This document shows positions 55,244 to 63,725 of a stretch of DNA of 64,000 nt, one piece after another. A program made the position numbers and the translations under genes. Each line of letters starts with the position of its first letter. The stretch's first letter is position 1. Below the pieces are notes generated by a model. It saw only the letters and a list, made by a program, of their open reading frames with translations, had not been told where the DNA came from and searched no databases. Source of the stretch: Bog-793 sp050013835 (lineage in GTDB: Bacteria > Actinomycetota > Acidimicrobiia > Acidimicrobiales > Bog-793); NCBI GenBank assembly GCA_050013835.1, contig JBEKEM010000004.1:62001-126000 (forward strand), given 5' to 3'.

Positions 55244-55644
55244 TCCCTCACCTCGAGGGCGTCCCCGACGGCGAGATGCCACCGCTCGAACGCGCCCGCC
55301 TCGGCCTCAAGGACCGATCGGGCGCGCCGGCGCGGCAGCCCGACCCGGAAGGGACGCACCCTCGCCACGGCGATGACGACGCGAGAGCGGTCGAGGTAGG
55401 CGACGTCGATGGCGAACCGCATACCGAACGTGTGAATCCCCCGGCACGGCTCGATGAGCAGGCCGCCACCGATCCCCCTTCGACCGATCAGGCCGATGCC
55501 GCGACGCGCCGGGGACCGGACGACCTCGACGCTCGCGAGCACGTCGCCCCCCCGCAGCAACCAGGCCAACTGGACCTCCCGCCGATCAACCTTCGACGTG
55601 AGGGTAGCCCCGGCCCCGGCCGCCCTCCCGTCGCCCGGCGCCAC
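55240..55644 (-). CDS. DUF192 family protein
   Basis: 134 residues. 'RRGIGLIGRRGIGGGLLIEP' and 'TFGMRFAIDVAYLD' correspond to the DUF192 core, a small beta-rich fold of unknown role, often secreted in others but with no signal peptide here. Starts at GTG 55644, only 3 bp before the ychF stop; ends by overlapping rsmI. Confidence 0.82.
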   Translation of the reverse strand: MAPGDGRAAGAGATLTSKVDRREVQLAWLLRGGDVLASVEVVRSPARRGIGLIGRRGIGGGLLIEPCRGIHTFGMRFAIDVAYLDRSRVVIAVARVRPFRVGLPRRRARSVLEAEAGAFERWHLAVGDALEVRE

Positions 55645-55647
55645 TGG

Positions 55648-56724
55648 TCAGACGTTGAAGCGGATCTCCAACGTGTCACCGTCCTGGACCACGTAGTCCT
55701 TCCCTTCGAGGCGGATCCGGCCGGCCGCCTTCGCCGCCGCCCACGAGCCGATCTCGAGGAGCTCGTCCCAGCGGATCACCTCGGCGCGGATGAACCCGCG
55801 CTGGAGGTCGGAGTGGATGACGCCGGCACATTCCGGTGCCTTGGCGCCCTTGCGGAAGGTCCAGGCGCGCGACTCCTTGTCCCCGGTCGTGAGGAATGTC
55901 CAGCGTCCGATCGTGTCGAACAGCGCCCGCGCGACCCGCGGCAGCGCGCCCTCGCCGAGTCCCAGCCCGGCGAGGAGGTCGCTCCGCTCGGCCGGCTCGA
56001 GAGCGCGGGCCTCGGCCTCCAGCTCGACGCTCACGCCGAGCACCGTCGCGTGCTCGCCAAGCTCGGCGACGAGCGGGGCGAGCACGGCGTCCGTTTCACC
56101 CACCTCGTCCTCGCCGAGGTTGACGACGCAGAAGAAGGGTTTGTTGGTGAGCAGGAAGAGTGGACCGAGCGCGGCGCGGTCCTCGGCCGAGAGCACCGAG
56201 CGGTACAGGGGGACGCCCGCCGAGAGGACTGCCTGTGCGGCCACCATGGCGCGCGACGCCTCGGCGAGGGCGGAATTCGTCCGGGCCGCCTTCTGCTGCC
56301 TCGTGAGCTGACCCTCCAGCGAGGCGAGGTCGGCGAGCACGAGCTCGAGCTCGAGCACGCCGAGGGCGGCGAGCGGATCGTGCTCGCCGGGCACCGAGTC
56401 GTCGGCGAAGCTGCGCAGCACGAAGCAGAGCGCGTCGACCTCCCGGATCCCGGCGAGGAAGCGGTTCCCCAGGCCCTCGCCGTGCTCGGATCCGGCGACG
56501 AGTCCGGCAATGTCGACGACCTCGACCGTCGCCTCGACGACCTTGCGGCTGGCGCTCATCGCCGCCAGCGCCGCCAGCCGGTGGTCGGCGACTCTTGCGA
56601 CGCCGACCGCGGTCTCCGTCGTCGTGAACGGGTGCGAGGCGACTAGCACGTTCGCGCCGGTGAGGGCATTGAAGAGCGACGATTTCCCGGAATTCGGCAG
56701 GCCGACGAGCCCGATGCGCTCCAC
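55648..56724 (-). CDS. ychF: Redox-regulated ATPase YchF
   Basis: 358 residues. P-loop 'GLPNSGKSSLFNALTG' (about residue 8), switch 2 'VVDIAGLVAGS', and the C-terminal TGS domain 'GAKAPECAGVIHSDLQRGFIRAEVI'. The family prefers ATP over GTP; it binds the ribosome. GTG 56724 is used; upstream residues lack homology. The specificity box reads 'LLTNKPF' as usual for YchF. Confidence 0.95.
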   Translation of the reverse strand: MERIGLVGLPNSGKSSLFNALTGANVLVASHPFTTTETAVGVARVADHRLAALAAMSASRKVVEATVEVVDIAGLVAGSEHGEGLGNRFLAGIREVDALCFVLRSFADDSVPGEHDPLAALGVLELELVLADLASLEGQLTRQQKAARTNSALAEASRAMVAAQAVLSAGVPLYRSVLSAEDRAALGPLFLLTNKPFFCVVNLGEDEVGETDAVLAPLVAELGEHATVLGVSVELEAEARALEPAERSDLLAGLGLGEGALPRVARALFDTIGRWTFLTTGDKESRAWTFRKGAKAPECAGVIHSDLQRGFIRAEVIRWDELLEIGSWAAAKAAGRIRLEGKDYVVQDGDTLEIRFNV

Positions 56725-56753
56725 GGCCGTCGAGGCTACTCGCGGACCTCGGC

Positions 56754-56759
56754 TACACT
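56754..56759 (+). promoter_or_regulatory. Candidate -10 box of the bL37 gene
   Basis: TACACT ends 9 bases before ATG 56769, and no ribosome-binding site is present. The spacing would give a leaderless or near-leaderless transcript, like that inferred for bS22. Confidence 0.45.
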
Positions 56760-56768
56760 GCCGGGGCC

Positions 56769-56852
56769 ATGTCGAAGAAGACGAACAAGCGGAAGCTTCG
56801 CAAGCGGAGAAAAGCGAATCACGGCAAGAAGCCGAACTGCGGTCACGGCTAG
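56769..56852 (+). CDS. 50S ribosomal protein bL37
   Basis: 27 residues, MSKKTNKRKLRKRRKANHGK and then 'KPNCGHG'. The core 'KANHGKKPN' and the basic N-terminus match the small actinobacterial ribosomal protein bL37 described in mycobacteria. The C-terminal 'CGHG' is an addition, and could bind metal. It is divergent from ychF (44 bp) and converges on the phosphodiesterase gene. Such genes are easily missed because of their length. Confidence 0.85.
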   Translation: MSKKTNKRKLRKRRKANHGKKPNCGHG

Positions 56853-56900
56853 TCCCGCTCTGTTCCCTTCGTCTCACGCCAGGCGGATGCCTGCTCCGTC

Positions 56901-57758
56901 TTAGGGTCGCCAGGCGACGCCGAGGCGGGCGAGCACGCCGACGAGCACGCTCGGGCGGTCGCTCATGATCCCGTCGACGCCGAGGTCGCAGAGCCGCTCC
57001 ATCTCGCCCGGCTCGTCGACCGTCCAGACGTGCACCGCGAGGCCGAGCGCGTGCGCCTTCTCGACGAAGCGCGCGGTGACGACCTTGACGCCCCGGAAAC
57101 GCGCCGGCGCCTGGATGGCGGCGTGCCGCGCGAGGGACGGGTCCGGCGCCTTGTGGCGCGCGACCGCCAAGGTGAAGCGCACAAGGGCGTTCTGGCCGAG
57201 CGACGTCGGAATGTGCGGCGCGTGGGCGGAGAACCGCTCGATCGCCTCGTCGACGAACGACGCCACGATGACGTCGTCCCGCCTGTCGTGGGCGGCGAGC
57301 GTCCGGGCGAGCGCCTCCTCGTAGGGCGCGACAGCGGGCGCCGTCTGCTTGATATCGAGGTTCACGAGGATGCCGGCCGTCATCTCCAGCACCTCGTCGA
57401 GTGTCGCTACGCCGAACCGCCGGTCGGCGGGCGCCATGCCACGGAAGGCGTACTGCTCGGCAGGGCGGTCGCGCACCGTGGCCTCGCCGGGGACGAACCA
57501 GTAGGCGTTGTCGAGGCGCCTGATCTCGGCGAGCGTGGTCGTCGCGATCGCCCCCGAGCCGTTCGTCGTCCGGTCGAGCGTCAGGTCGTGGCCGACGACG
57601 AGCTCGCCGTCCGCGGTGGCGTGGACGTCGAGCTCGATCCCCGTCACCCCCAACGCAAGGGCCCGCTCGATCGCCCAGAGCGTCGAGGACGGCGCCTCCT
57701 TCTCGCCAGCCTGGTGGGCGTAGGCGAGCACGCGCCGCTCGAGCCACGGGTTCGCCAC
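56901..57758 (-). CDS. Glycerophosphodiester phosphodiesterase
   Basis: 285 residues, GDPD TIM barrel. 'GVTGIELDVHATADGELVVGHD' in type carries the metal and catalytic His, and 'LVNLDIKQ' a metal Glu/Asp position. The usual first catalytic 'AHRG' is 'AYAHQAGEKEAPSST': His is kept but Arg is Gln, so activity needs testing. C-terminal 'VHVWTVDEPGEMERLCDLGVDGIMSDRP' is typical. No signal peptide. Confidence 0.88.
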   Translation of the reverse strand: MANPWLERRVLAYAHQAGEKEAPSSTLWAIERALALGVTGIELDVHATADGELVVGHDLTLDRTTNGSGAIATTTLAEIRRLDNAYWFVPGEATVRDRPAEQYAFRGMAPADRRFGVATLDEVLEMTAGILVNLDIKQTAPAVAPYEEALARTLAAHDRRDDVIVASFVDEAIERFSAHAPHIPTSLGQNALVRFTLAVARHKAPDPSLARHAAIQAPARFRGVKVVTARFVEKAHALGLAVHVWTVDEPGEMERLCDLGVDGIMSDRPSVLVGVLARLGVAWRP

Positions 57759-58166
57759 GCCTGAGTTCTAGCCGAAGCGCGATCTGGGGTCGCCGCGCCC
57801 GCGCCTGCACGCGCGCCTCGAGCGGGAGATACGGTCCCTTCGACGAGGAGGGATTCGCCACCGCCACGCTCCCGGACGGGTCGGGAGCGTGCGCACCGGT
57901 CGGGACGGTCCCCGATTGGGCCGTCCACCTCGACTCTGGCGTCGTCGGTTCGCTTTCCGAAACGCCGTGGGAGGAGTAGGGCTACCCAGCACTGAGAGCG
58001 CCGCGGTCTGCGTGGTCGCCTCGTCCCGGCCGACCTCGTCTCTCGTGCCACCCGCCCGTCCCCGCCGCCGTGATCGGTGGCGCCACAACTCGTCGCGGCC
58101 ACCCAAGGAAATCCCGACTCGCGCGATTGGCGAGACGGTAGCGTCGCGCGCCGTGGAAACGGCCCG
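57759..58166. other. Gene-free stretch upstream of punA
   Basis: No frame with family features on either strand. TAGCGT at 58139-58144 lies 22 bp before the punA ATG and could be a -10 box. Nothing else was recognised. Confidence 0.4.
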
Positions 58167-58988
58167 ATGACGCTCGACCCGTACGACCTCGCCGAATGGG
58201 CGGCGGAGGTGCTCACCCGCAGGCTCGGCCGCGAACCGCACGCCGCCGCGGTGGTCCTCGGCTCAGGTTGGCAGGGCGCCGCCGATCAGCTCGGGACGAC
58301 GAGGATCGAGATCCCGACCCGGGAACTCCCGGCGTTCTCCCAGCCGACGGTCGCAGGCCATGACGGGCTGATCCGTTCCGTCGACATCGACGGGCGACTC
58401 GCCCTCGTCCTGCTCGGCCGGGTCCACCTCTACGAGGGGCGCTCCGCCGCCGAGGTCGTCCACCCGGTGCGCGTCGCCGTGCTCGCCGGCTGCCCGGTCG
58501 TCGTCCTCACGAACGCGGCCGGCGGGATCGACCCGGCGATGAACCCGGGCCAGACGGTGCTCATCCGTGACCAGATCAACCTCACCGGCACCTCGCCGCT
58601 CGCCGGGCCACCGCCGCCCCGCCAGTACGCCCCGCGTTTCGTCGACTGCACGGGGCTGTACCCGGCGAGGCTGCGTGACCTCGCCCGCGAGATCGACCCC
58701 TCGCTCACCGAAGGCGTCTACGCCGGCCTCGCCGGTCCCCAGTACGAGACGCCCGCCGAAATCGCGATGCTCCATCGCGCCGGGGCGCAGCTCGTCGGGA
58801 TGTCGACGACGCTCGAGGCGGTCGCGGCCAAGCACCTCGGCGCGGGGGTGCTCGGCGTCTCGCTCGTCACGAATCACGCCGCCGGCGTCGCCCCCGCGCC
58901 GATCGACCACACCGAGGTGCTCAAGGCCGGTGCCGCCGCCGTCCCGGGTCTCGCTCGCCTGATCGCCGGGTTCGTCCGGCGGCTGTGA
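58167..58988 (+). CDS. punA: Purine-nucleoside phosphorylase
   Basis: 273 residues, trimeric-type PNP. 'LGSGWQGAAD' (phosphate loop), 'NAAGGIDPAMNPGQ', 'GVYAGLAGPQYETPAEI' and 'VGMSTTLEAVAAKHLG' plus 'SLVTNHAAG' with the purine-site Asn are present. It splits (deoxy)inosine and guanosine to base and ribose-1-phosphate. An upstream extension from 58077 is unsupported. Overlaps the mutase start by 4 bp. Confidence 0.95.
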   Translation: MTLDPYDLAEWAAEVLTRRLGREPHAAAVVLGSGWQGAADQLGTTRIEIPTRELPAFSQPTVAGHDGLIRSVDIDGRLALVLLGRVHLYEGRSAAEVVHPVRVAVLAGCPVVVLTNAAGGIDPAMNPGQTVLIRDQINLTGTSPLAGPPPPRQYAPRFVDCTGLYPARLRDLAREIDPSLTEGVYAGLAGPQYETPAEIAMLHRAGAQLVGMSTTLEAVAAKHLGAGVLGVSLVTNHAAGVAPAPIDHTEVLKAGAAAVPGLARLIAGFVRRL

Positions 58989-60706
58989 CCGCCCCGGCCG
59001 GCCGCGGGACGCCGCCGCCGATCCCTTCCGACTTCGCAGCAGTGGTCCAGGCCTGGATCGCCCGCGACCCTGATCGGGCGACGCGGGCCGAGCTCGAGAC
59101 GCTGCTCGCGGCGGGGGAAGAAGCAGAACTGCACGCCCGCTTCGACCACCCTCTCGGGTTCGGCACCGCCGGTCTGCGCGGTGAACTTGGGTCGGGACCA
59201 GGTCGGATGAACCGTGCCGTCGTGCGGCAGACGACGGCGGGGGTCGCTGCCTGGATCGCGCAACGGGGTGACGCGGCCCGCGAGGCGGGCCTCGTCGTGG
59301 GCTTCGACGCCCGCCACGGATCGGCCACATTCGCCGCCGACACCGCCGCCGTCGCCGCCGGGGCCGGCGTGCGGGTCCGTCTTCTCGGGCGGCCACTCCC
59401 CACCCCGATCACCGCCTTCGCGGTACGCCACCTCCGCGCGGCCGCCGGCGTCATGATCACCGCGAGCCACAACCCGTCGGCCGACAACGGCTACAAGGCG
59501 TACGCGGCCGACGGCGCACAGGTCATCCCGCCCGACGACGGGCGAATCGCCGTCTTCGCCACCGCGCTCGGCCCACCGCCCGAGGCGGAACCCTCGCTTG
59601 CGGCACACGCTCGGGTCGAGCACCTCGATGACGCGCCGTTGCTTGACGCCTACACCGAGACGGCGACCCGTGTCCTGGACCCCGCTGGCGCCCGCGAACT
59701 GCGCGTCGTGTACACGCCGCTTCACGGCGTCGGGGGTGCCGTCCTGCCGGACCTCTTCATCGCCGCGGGCTTCGCTCCCCTCGTGCCCGTCGTCAGCCAG
59801 GCTGAACCCGATCCGGACTTCCCGACCGCCCCCTTCCCGAATCCCGAGGAGCCGGGCGCCCTCGATCTCGCCATCGCCACCGCGCGAAGCGTCGCGGCCG
59901 ACGTCGTGCTAGCGAACGATCCGGACGCCGACCGCCTGGCAGTCGCCTTCGCGGACGGTGCGGGCGGGTTCCGGATGCTCACCGGGGACGAGCTCGGCGC
60001 CCTCCTCGCGGACTACCTGCTCACCCGGACCCGGGGCGCGGACCGCCTCGTCGCGACGACGATCGTCTCGTCGTCGCTCCTCTCCTCGCTTGCCGCCGAG
60101 GCGGGCGTCGACTACGCCGAGACGCTCCCCGGCTTCAAGTGGATCGCCCGCGCGGCTCTTTCCCGGCCCGGTCGTCGCCTCCTCTTCGGCTACGAAGAGG
60201 CCCTCGGCTACGCCGTCGGCGACGCCGTCGCCGACAAGGACGGGCTGTCGGCCGCCCTCGTCGCCGCCGAGCTCGCCGCGGCCGAGAAGGCGGCCGGCCG
60301 CACCCTCGGCGACCGCCTCGACGACCTGGCCCGCCGCTTCGGTGTCCACCTGACTGCGCAGGTCTCGCTGCGGGGGCGTCACGAGACGGCGATCGCCGAG
60401 TTCGCGGCGGTGATGGAGCGCCTGCGCAGCCGCCCGCCGGCCGAGATCGCCGGTCTCGCCGTGACCGAGGTCGTCGACTACCTCGCAGGCGGAGGTGGGC
60501 TCCCGCCGGCGGACGTGCTCACCTGGCGGCTGGGGAAGGCGGCCCGGGTGGTCGTGCGCCCGAGCGGGACCGAACCGAAGCTCAAGGCGTACCTCGAGGC
60601 CGTGACCGAGCCGCCGGGCCGGTCCGGGCTCGCCGCGGCGCGCAACCGCGCGGGCGCACTGCTCACCGCGCTGCGCCGGGCCGTCAGCGAGCTGCTGGCG
60701 GGATGA
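58985..60706 (+). CDS. Phosphohexo/pentomutase family enzyme
   Basis: 573 residues. Four domains: phosphoserine loop 'ITASHNP' (about 158), metal loop 'NDPDADRLAV' (about 310), sugar loop 'GYEEALGY' (about 400) and phosphate site 'RPSGTEPKLKAYL' (about 520). This long form resembles phosphoglucomutase/phosphopentomutase proteins that sit in nucleoside operons and turn ribose-1-phosphate into ribose-5-phosphate. Coupling to punA (GTGA overlap) supports that. Hexose use is the alternative. Confidence 0.9.
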   Translation: MTAPAGRGTPPPIPSDFAAVVQAWIARDPDRATRAELETLLAAGEEAELHARFDHPLGFGTAGLRGELGSGPGRMNRAVVRQTTAGVAAWIAQRGDAAREAGLVVGFDARHGSATFAADTAAVAAGAGVRVRLLGRPLPTPITAFAVRHLRAAAGVMITASHNPSADNGYKAYAADGAQVIPPDDGRIAVFATALGPPPEAEPSLAAHARVEHLDDAPLLDAYTETATRVLDPAGARELRVVYTPLHGVGGAVLPDLFIAAGFAPLVPVVSQAEPDPDFPTAPFPNPEEPGALDLAIATARSVAADVVLANDPDADRLAVAFADGAGGFRMLTGDELGALLADYLLTRTRGADRLVATTIVSSSLLSSLAAEAGVDYAETLPGFKWIARAALSRPGRRLLFGYEEALGYAVGDAVADKDGLSAALVAAELAAAEKAAGRTLGDRLDDLARRFGVHLTAQVSLRGRHETAIAEFAAVMERLRSRPPAEIAGLAVTEVVDYLAGGGGLPPADVLTWRLGKAARVVVRPSGTEPKLKAYLEAVTEPPGRSGLAAARNRAGALLTALRRAVSELLAG

Positions 60707-60718
60707 GGAGCGCCTCTT

Positions 60719-61837
60719 TCAGCTCCGGTCCTCGGATTCCGAGGACCGGCCGAGCACCTTCGCGAAGCCGGGTTTGATCATCGTTTCGATGATGACGAGC
60801 CGGTCGTCGAAGGGATAGAAGGCACTCTTCATCGCGTTGATCGCCAGCCAGCTGAGCGTGTCCCAGCCCCACCCGAAGGCGGCGGCGCACGCCGCCAGCT
60901 CCGAGGAGAGCGTCAACCCGCTCATCAGTCGGTTGTCGGTGTTGACCGTCACCCGGAAGTGGAGGTCGCGCAGCAGGCCAATCGGGTGGTCGGCGAGCTC
61001 GGCGACGACGCCGGTGTGCACGTTCGAGGTCGGGCAGAGCTCCAGGGGAACGCGGGTGTCGCGGATGTAGCTCGCGAGACGGCCGAGCGTCACCTCGCCG
61101 TCGGGGCCGACCGTGATGTCGTCAACAATCCGCACCCCGTGGCCGAGACGCTCGGCGTTGCACCACTGGAGCGCCTGCCAGATCGACGGAAGGCCGAAGG
61201 CCTCCCCGGCGTGCAGGGTCGCGTGGAAGTTCTCCCGCTGCACGAGCTGGAAAGCGTCGAGGTGCTGGGTCGGTGGATACCCGGCTTCGGCCCCCGCGAC
61301 GTCGAACCCGGCGACGCCGGCGCCGCGGTAGCGCACGGCGAGCTCGGCGATCTCCAGTGAACGCGCCGCGGTCCGCATCGCGGTGAGCAGCGCCCGGACG
61401 ACGATCGGCCGGCGCGCCTTCGCCGCGACGGCCATGCCGGCCCGGAAGCCCGCGAGGACCGACTCCACGACCTCGACGAGCTGGAGCCCTCTCTCCGTGT
61501 GGAGCTCGGGCGCGAACCGCACCTCGGCGTAGACGACGCCGTCGGCGGCGAGGTCCTCGACACATTCGAAGGCAACCCGCTCGAGCGCGTCCTTGTGCTG
61601 CATGACGCCCACGGTGTGCGCGAAACCCTCGAGGAAACGCACGAGATCCCGCCGGGGCTCGGCGACGGCGAAGAAGCGGGCGAGCTCGACGGGATCGGTC
61701 GTCGGCAGACCGTGGTAGCCGTACTCCGCGGCGAGCTCGACGAGCGTCGCCGGACGGAGCCCGCCGTCGAGGTGGTCGTGCAACAGGACCTTCGGGGACC
61801 GGGCTATCCCATCGAGCGTGGGAACCGTGTCCGACAT
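60719..61837 (-). CDS. add: Adenosine deaminase
   Basis: 372 residues. 'LLHDHLDGGLRP' (two metal His), 'HAGEAFGLPS' (His/Glu), 'GHGVRI', 'LCPTSNVHTG' and 'VNTDNRLMSG' (the catalytic Asp region, in the actinobacterial form) are intact. Makes inosine from adenosine, feeding punA, which lies on the other strand. Start ATG 61837. Confidence 0.95.
   Translation of the reverse strand: MSDTVPTLDGIARSPKVLLHDHLDGGLRPATLVELAAEYGYHGLPTTDPVELARFFAVAEPRRDLVRFLEGFAHTVGVMQHKDALERVAFECVEDLAADGVVYAEVRFAPELHTERGLQLVEVVESVLAGFRAGMAVAAKARRPIVVRALLTAMRTAARSLEIAELAVRYRGAGVAGFDVAGAEAGYPPTQHLDAFQLVQRENFHATLHAGEAFGLPSIWQALQWCNAERLGHGVRIVDDITVGPDGEVTLGRLASYIRDTRVPLELCPTSNVHTGVVAELADHPIGLLRDLHFRVTVNTDNRLMSGLTLSSELAACAAAFGWGWDTLSWLAINAMKSAFYPFDDRLVIIETMIKPGFAKVLGRSSESEDRS
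60725..60749. terminator. Hairpin at the mutase/add convergence
   Basis: ccggtcctcgg pairs with ccgaggaccgg across att, just past the mutase stop and inside the last codons of add. It could end transcripts from both sides. Confidence 0.55.
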
Positions 61838-62591
61838 TGGCAGTCAGGGGCGCGGTGCTCGCGTGGCGAGCCCGGTTCCCCATCCCCCTTTCCATCCGCA
61901 CGCGGGGTTTTTCCGCCTGCGGAGTGTCGACGGTGTCGTTGGCACGGCAAGGTCATCTCCCGCGTACCGCCGCATCACCGCCACCCGCCAGCAGTCGCCC
62001 CGGCTGGCTGCGTACACGGCGACACGACGGCGCCAGGGCGACCTGTTCCGTGCCCATAGCCGGCTCTCGGGGTGTGTGGCACGTGAACTGCGGGCATGCG
62101 CCCGTCAGGGAGGTTGGACCAGGCGGTCCTGGTCATGTGCTTGCACCTGCCTGCCCGGCCAGCGTGACCGGAGTCGGGGCCCGTCCCTCCGGATGCGTTG
62201 TGGTGCACCTCCATCCACGCCACGACGACCCCGTCGGACTCCCGCTTGCCTCCGCTCGATTTCACCACCGGCTCATACGAGCGATCCTTGCTGGCGAGGC
62301 TGGGGAGACGGGTCCTTCCGGTCCCGTGACCAGGCCATGCGTGCGCACCACCCTCGCGATCCCGGAAGGACCCAAACGGGAGCGTCTCCTGATCCTGCCA
62401 GTCGGTCGGAGAAGGGCCCTCGACGTGACGCGTGCGGCTCTGCTCTCGGTTTGTCCCAGTGACGAGACTGCAGGGTGCGCTTGATGCTGCGGCTCGCACG
62501 CTTGCTCCGCCCCGGAGAAGGCGATTGACGCCCCGCCAAGCCCGCCGGACCTCGCCGACGGACCGGAGCCTGCTACCGGGCTCTCGGGCGA
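61838..62591. other. Unassigned stretch, possible degraded mobile element
   Basis: Frames on both strands stay open for about 200 codons but resemble no protein family I know. The minus-strand sequence, read from GTGCG near 62644, resembles remembered leader regions of actinobacterial group II introns, in type 'RESDGVVV', 'HHNASGG' and 'WSNLPDGR'. There is no reverse transcriptase frame. Lying between add and the deleted deoA it could mark the deletion event, but this is a weak guess. Confidence 0.25.
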
Positions 62592-63041
62592 TCACCCAGG
62601 CGGGAATGGCACCCGCAGGTCTGGTCCAGCTTGCAGGACGCACCATGGCCAGACGCTAGTGGCCGACCGGGTCGTCATCGCCGCCAAACCTCCGGACTGG
62701 CGGCGCAGCTCGGTGAGCCGGCACAGCACCAAGGGCACGGGGTCGGGCGGCAACTCGGCGATGGCGACACCGCCGGTGAGCGCCTCGCGGGCCCTGCCGA
62801 TCCGCTCGGCACCGTCGCCGTGCAACTCGAGGATCACCTGCCCCGTTTTGTCCGCCTCGCCTGGCCTGATACGGCGGCCAGCCTCCGCCGAAGCACTCGC
62901 CGGGTCTTTCTTACGGGTCCGGCCGGCGCCGAGCCGGGCGCTCGGCCAGCGGATCTCGGCATCGGTGAGCGACTGCCCGTCTCGCTTCGCGCGAACGAGG
63001 TCGACGACATCGATGCCGGAGGCGTCACCCCTAGCCGTCAC
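62592..63041 (-). pseudogene. deoA: deoA remnant with large internal deletion
   Basis: One 149-codon frame joins the two ends of thymidine phosphorylase. Residues 10-32 ('DVVDLVRAKRDGQSLTDAEI') are the DeoA N-terminus. From about residue 36 the text continues with the C-terminal domain ('LGAGRTRKKDP', 'TGQVILELHGDG', 'ALTGGVAIAEL'). About 330 internal residues, including the active-site 'KHSTGG' region, are missing. The junction is near 62945. The GTG start overlaps the cdd stop, the usual cdd-deoA order. No enzyme activity is expected. Confidence 0.8.
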
Positions 63042-63450
63042 GCGCCGCGTGGGTCGACGGGACGTCCTCGGGACGGCGCCACGCGGCGGGCAGTAGGTCC
63101 CGCAGCAGGACCGGCGCCGCCCCTTCGCCCTGGTCGAGCAGGAGCCCGACGCTGCCGTGCTCAACGAGGAGCTGGCGGCAGCGCCCGCAAGGCATGAGCG
63201 GCCGGCCGTCGTGGGAGACGACGCTGACGGCGACAAGATCCACCGACCCCCCCGCGACGAAGCTCGAGATGAGGCCGCACTCGGCGCAGAGCGTGAGGCC
63301 GTAGGAGGCGTTCTCGACGTTGCAGCCGACGAAGACCCGGCCATCCGGCGCGAGACCCGCCGCACCGACGTGCAACCCCGAATAGGGCGCGTACGCGTTG
63401 TGCGCCGCGTGCGCCGCCCGCGCGCGTAGCTCGTTCCAGTCGATCTCCAT
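63031..63450 (-). CDS. cdd: Cytidine deaminase
   Basis: 139 residues. 'CNVENASYGLTLCAECGLI' has the zinc Cys and catalytic Glu, and 'MPCGRCRQLL' the other two zinc Cys. 'NAYAPYSGLHVGAAG' opens the fold. Makes uridine from cytidine. ATG 63450 is preferred; upstream frame is unrelated. Ends by overlapping the deoA remnant start. Confidence 0.94.
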   Translation of the reverse strand: MEIDWNELRARAAHAAHNAYAPYSGLHVGAAGLAPDGRVFVGCNVENASYGLTLCAECGLISSFVAGGSVDLVAVSVVSHDGRPLMPCGRCRQLLVEHGSVGLLLDQGEGAAPVLLRDLLPAAWRRPEDVPSTHAARDG

Positions 63451-63578
63451 CTTTGCGATTCGCTGACTCCGCATCCCCGATTCCCCCTCGCGGGCGGACA
63501 CTACACTTCCCGGCGCGAAGAAGTTGCCACCGATCGCCAATTCTGCCTCGGGGATCGCTTCCGCCAAGCCCGCGCCGC

Positions 63579-63725
63579 GGACGTGACGTCGTCACGCCCG
63601 AGACCACTCTCATCTCCCACGGGCTGCCGAGCCCGGAAAACCTCGAAGTCGCGCGCCTCTCGAACAGAACCTGCGGGACCAGGGCGCCAAAGTGACGGCC
63701 GTCGTCGTCGCCGGGGTCGTCGTTC
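63579..63725 (+). pseudogene. psuG: psuG (pseudouridine-5'-phosphate glycosidase) fragment
   Basis: Translation gives 'GRDVVTPETTLISHGLPSPE' then 'NLEVAR', the start of the PsuG fold (usually '...ALETTLISHGLPYPENLEVA'). After 63656 the frame breaks; one added base restores 'ALEQNLRDQGAKVTAVVVAG', as expected for PsuG. So a single-base deletion is present, and the rest of the gene (about 250 residues) is missing. The fragment stops where the truncated ATPase begins. PsuG splits pseudouridine-5'-phosphate to uracil and ribose-5-phosphate. Confidence 0.75.
63583..63595. promoter_or_regulatory. Palindrome GTGACGTCGTCAC upstream of cdd
   Basis: A perfect 13-bp palindrome lies 132 bp before the cdd start. 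It overlaps the beginning of the psuG fragment. It could be an operator for a nucleoside-responsive repressor, or chance. A possible -10 box TAGTGT for cdd is at 63503-63498 on the minus strand. Confidence 0.3.
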
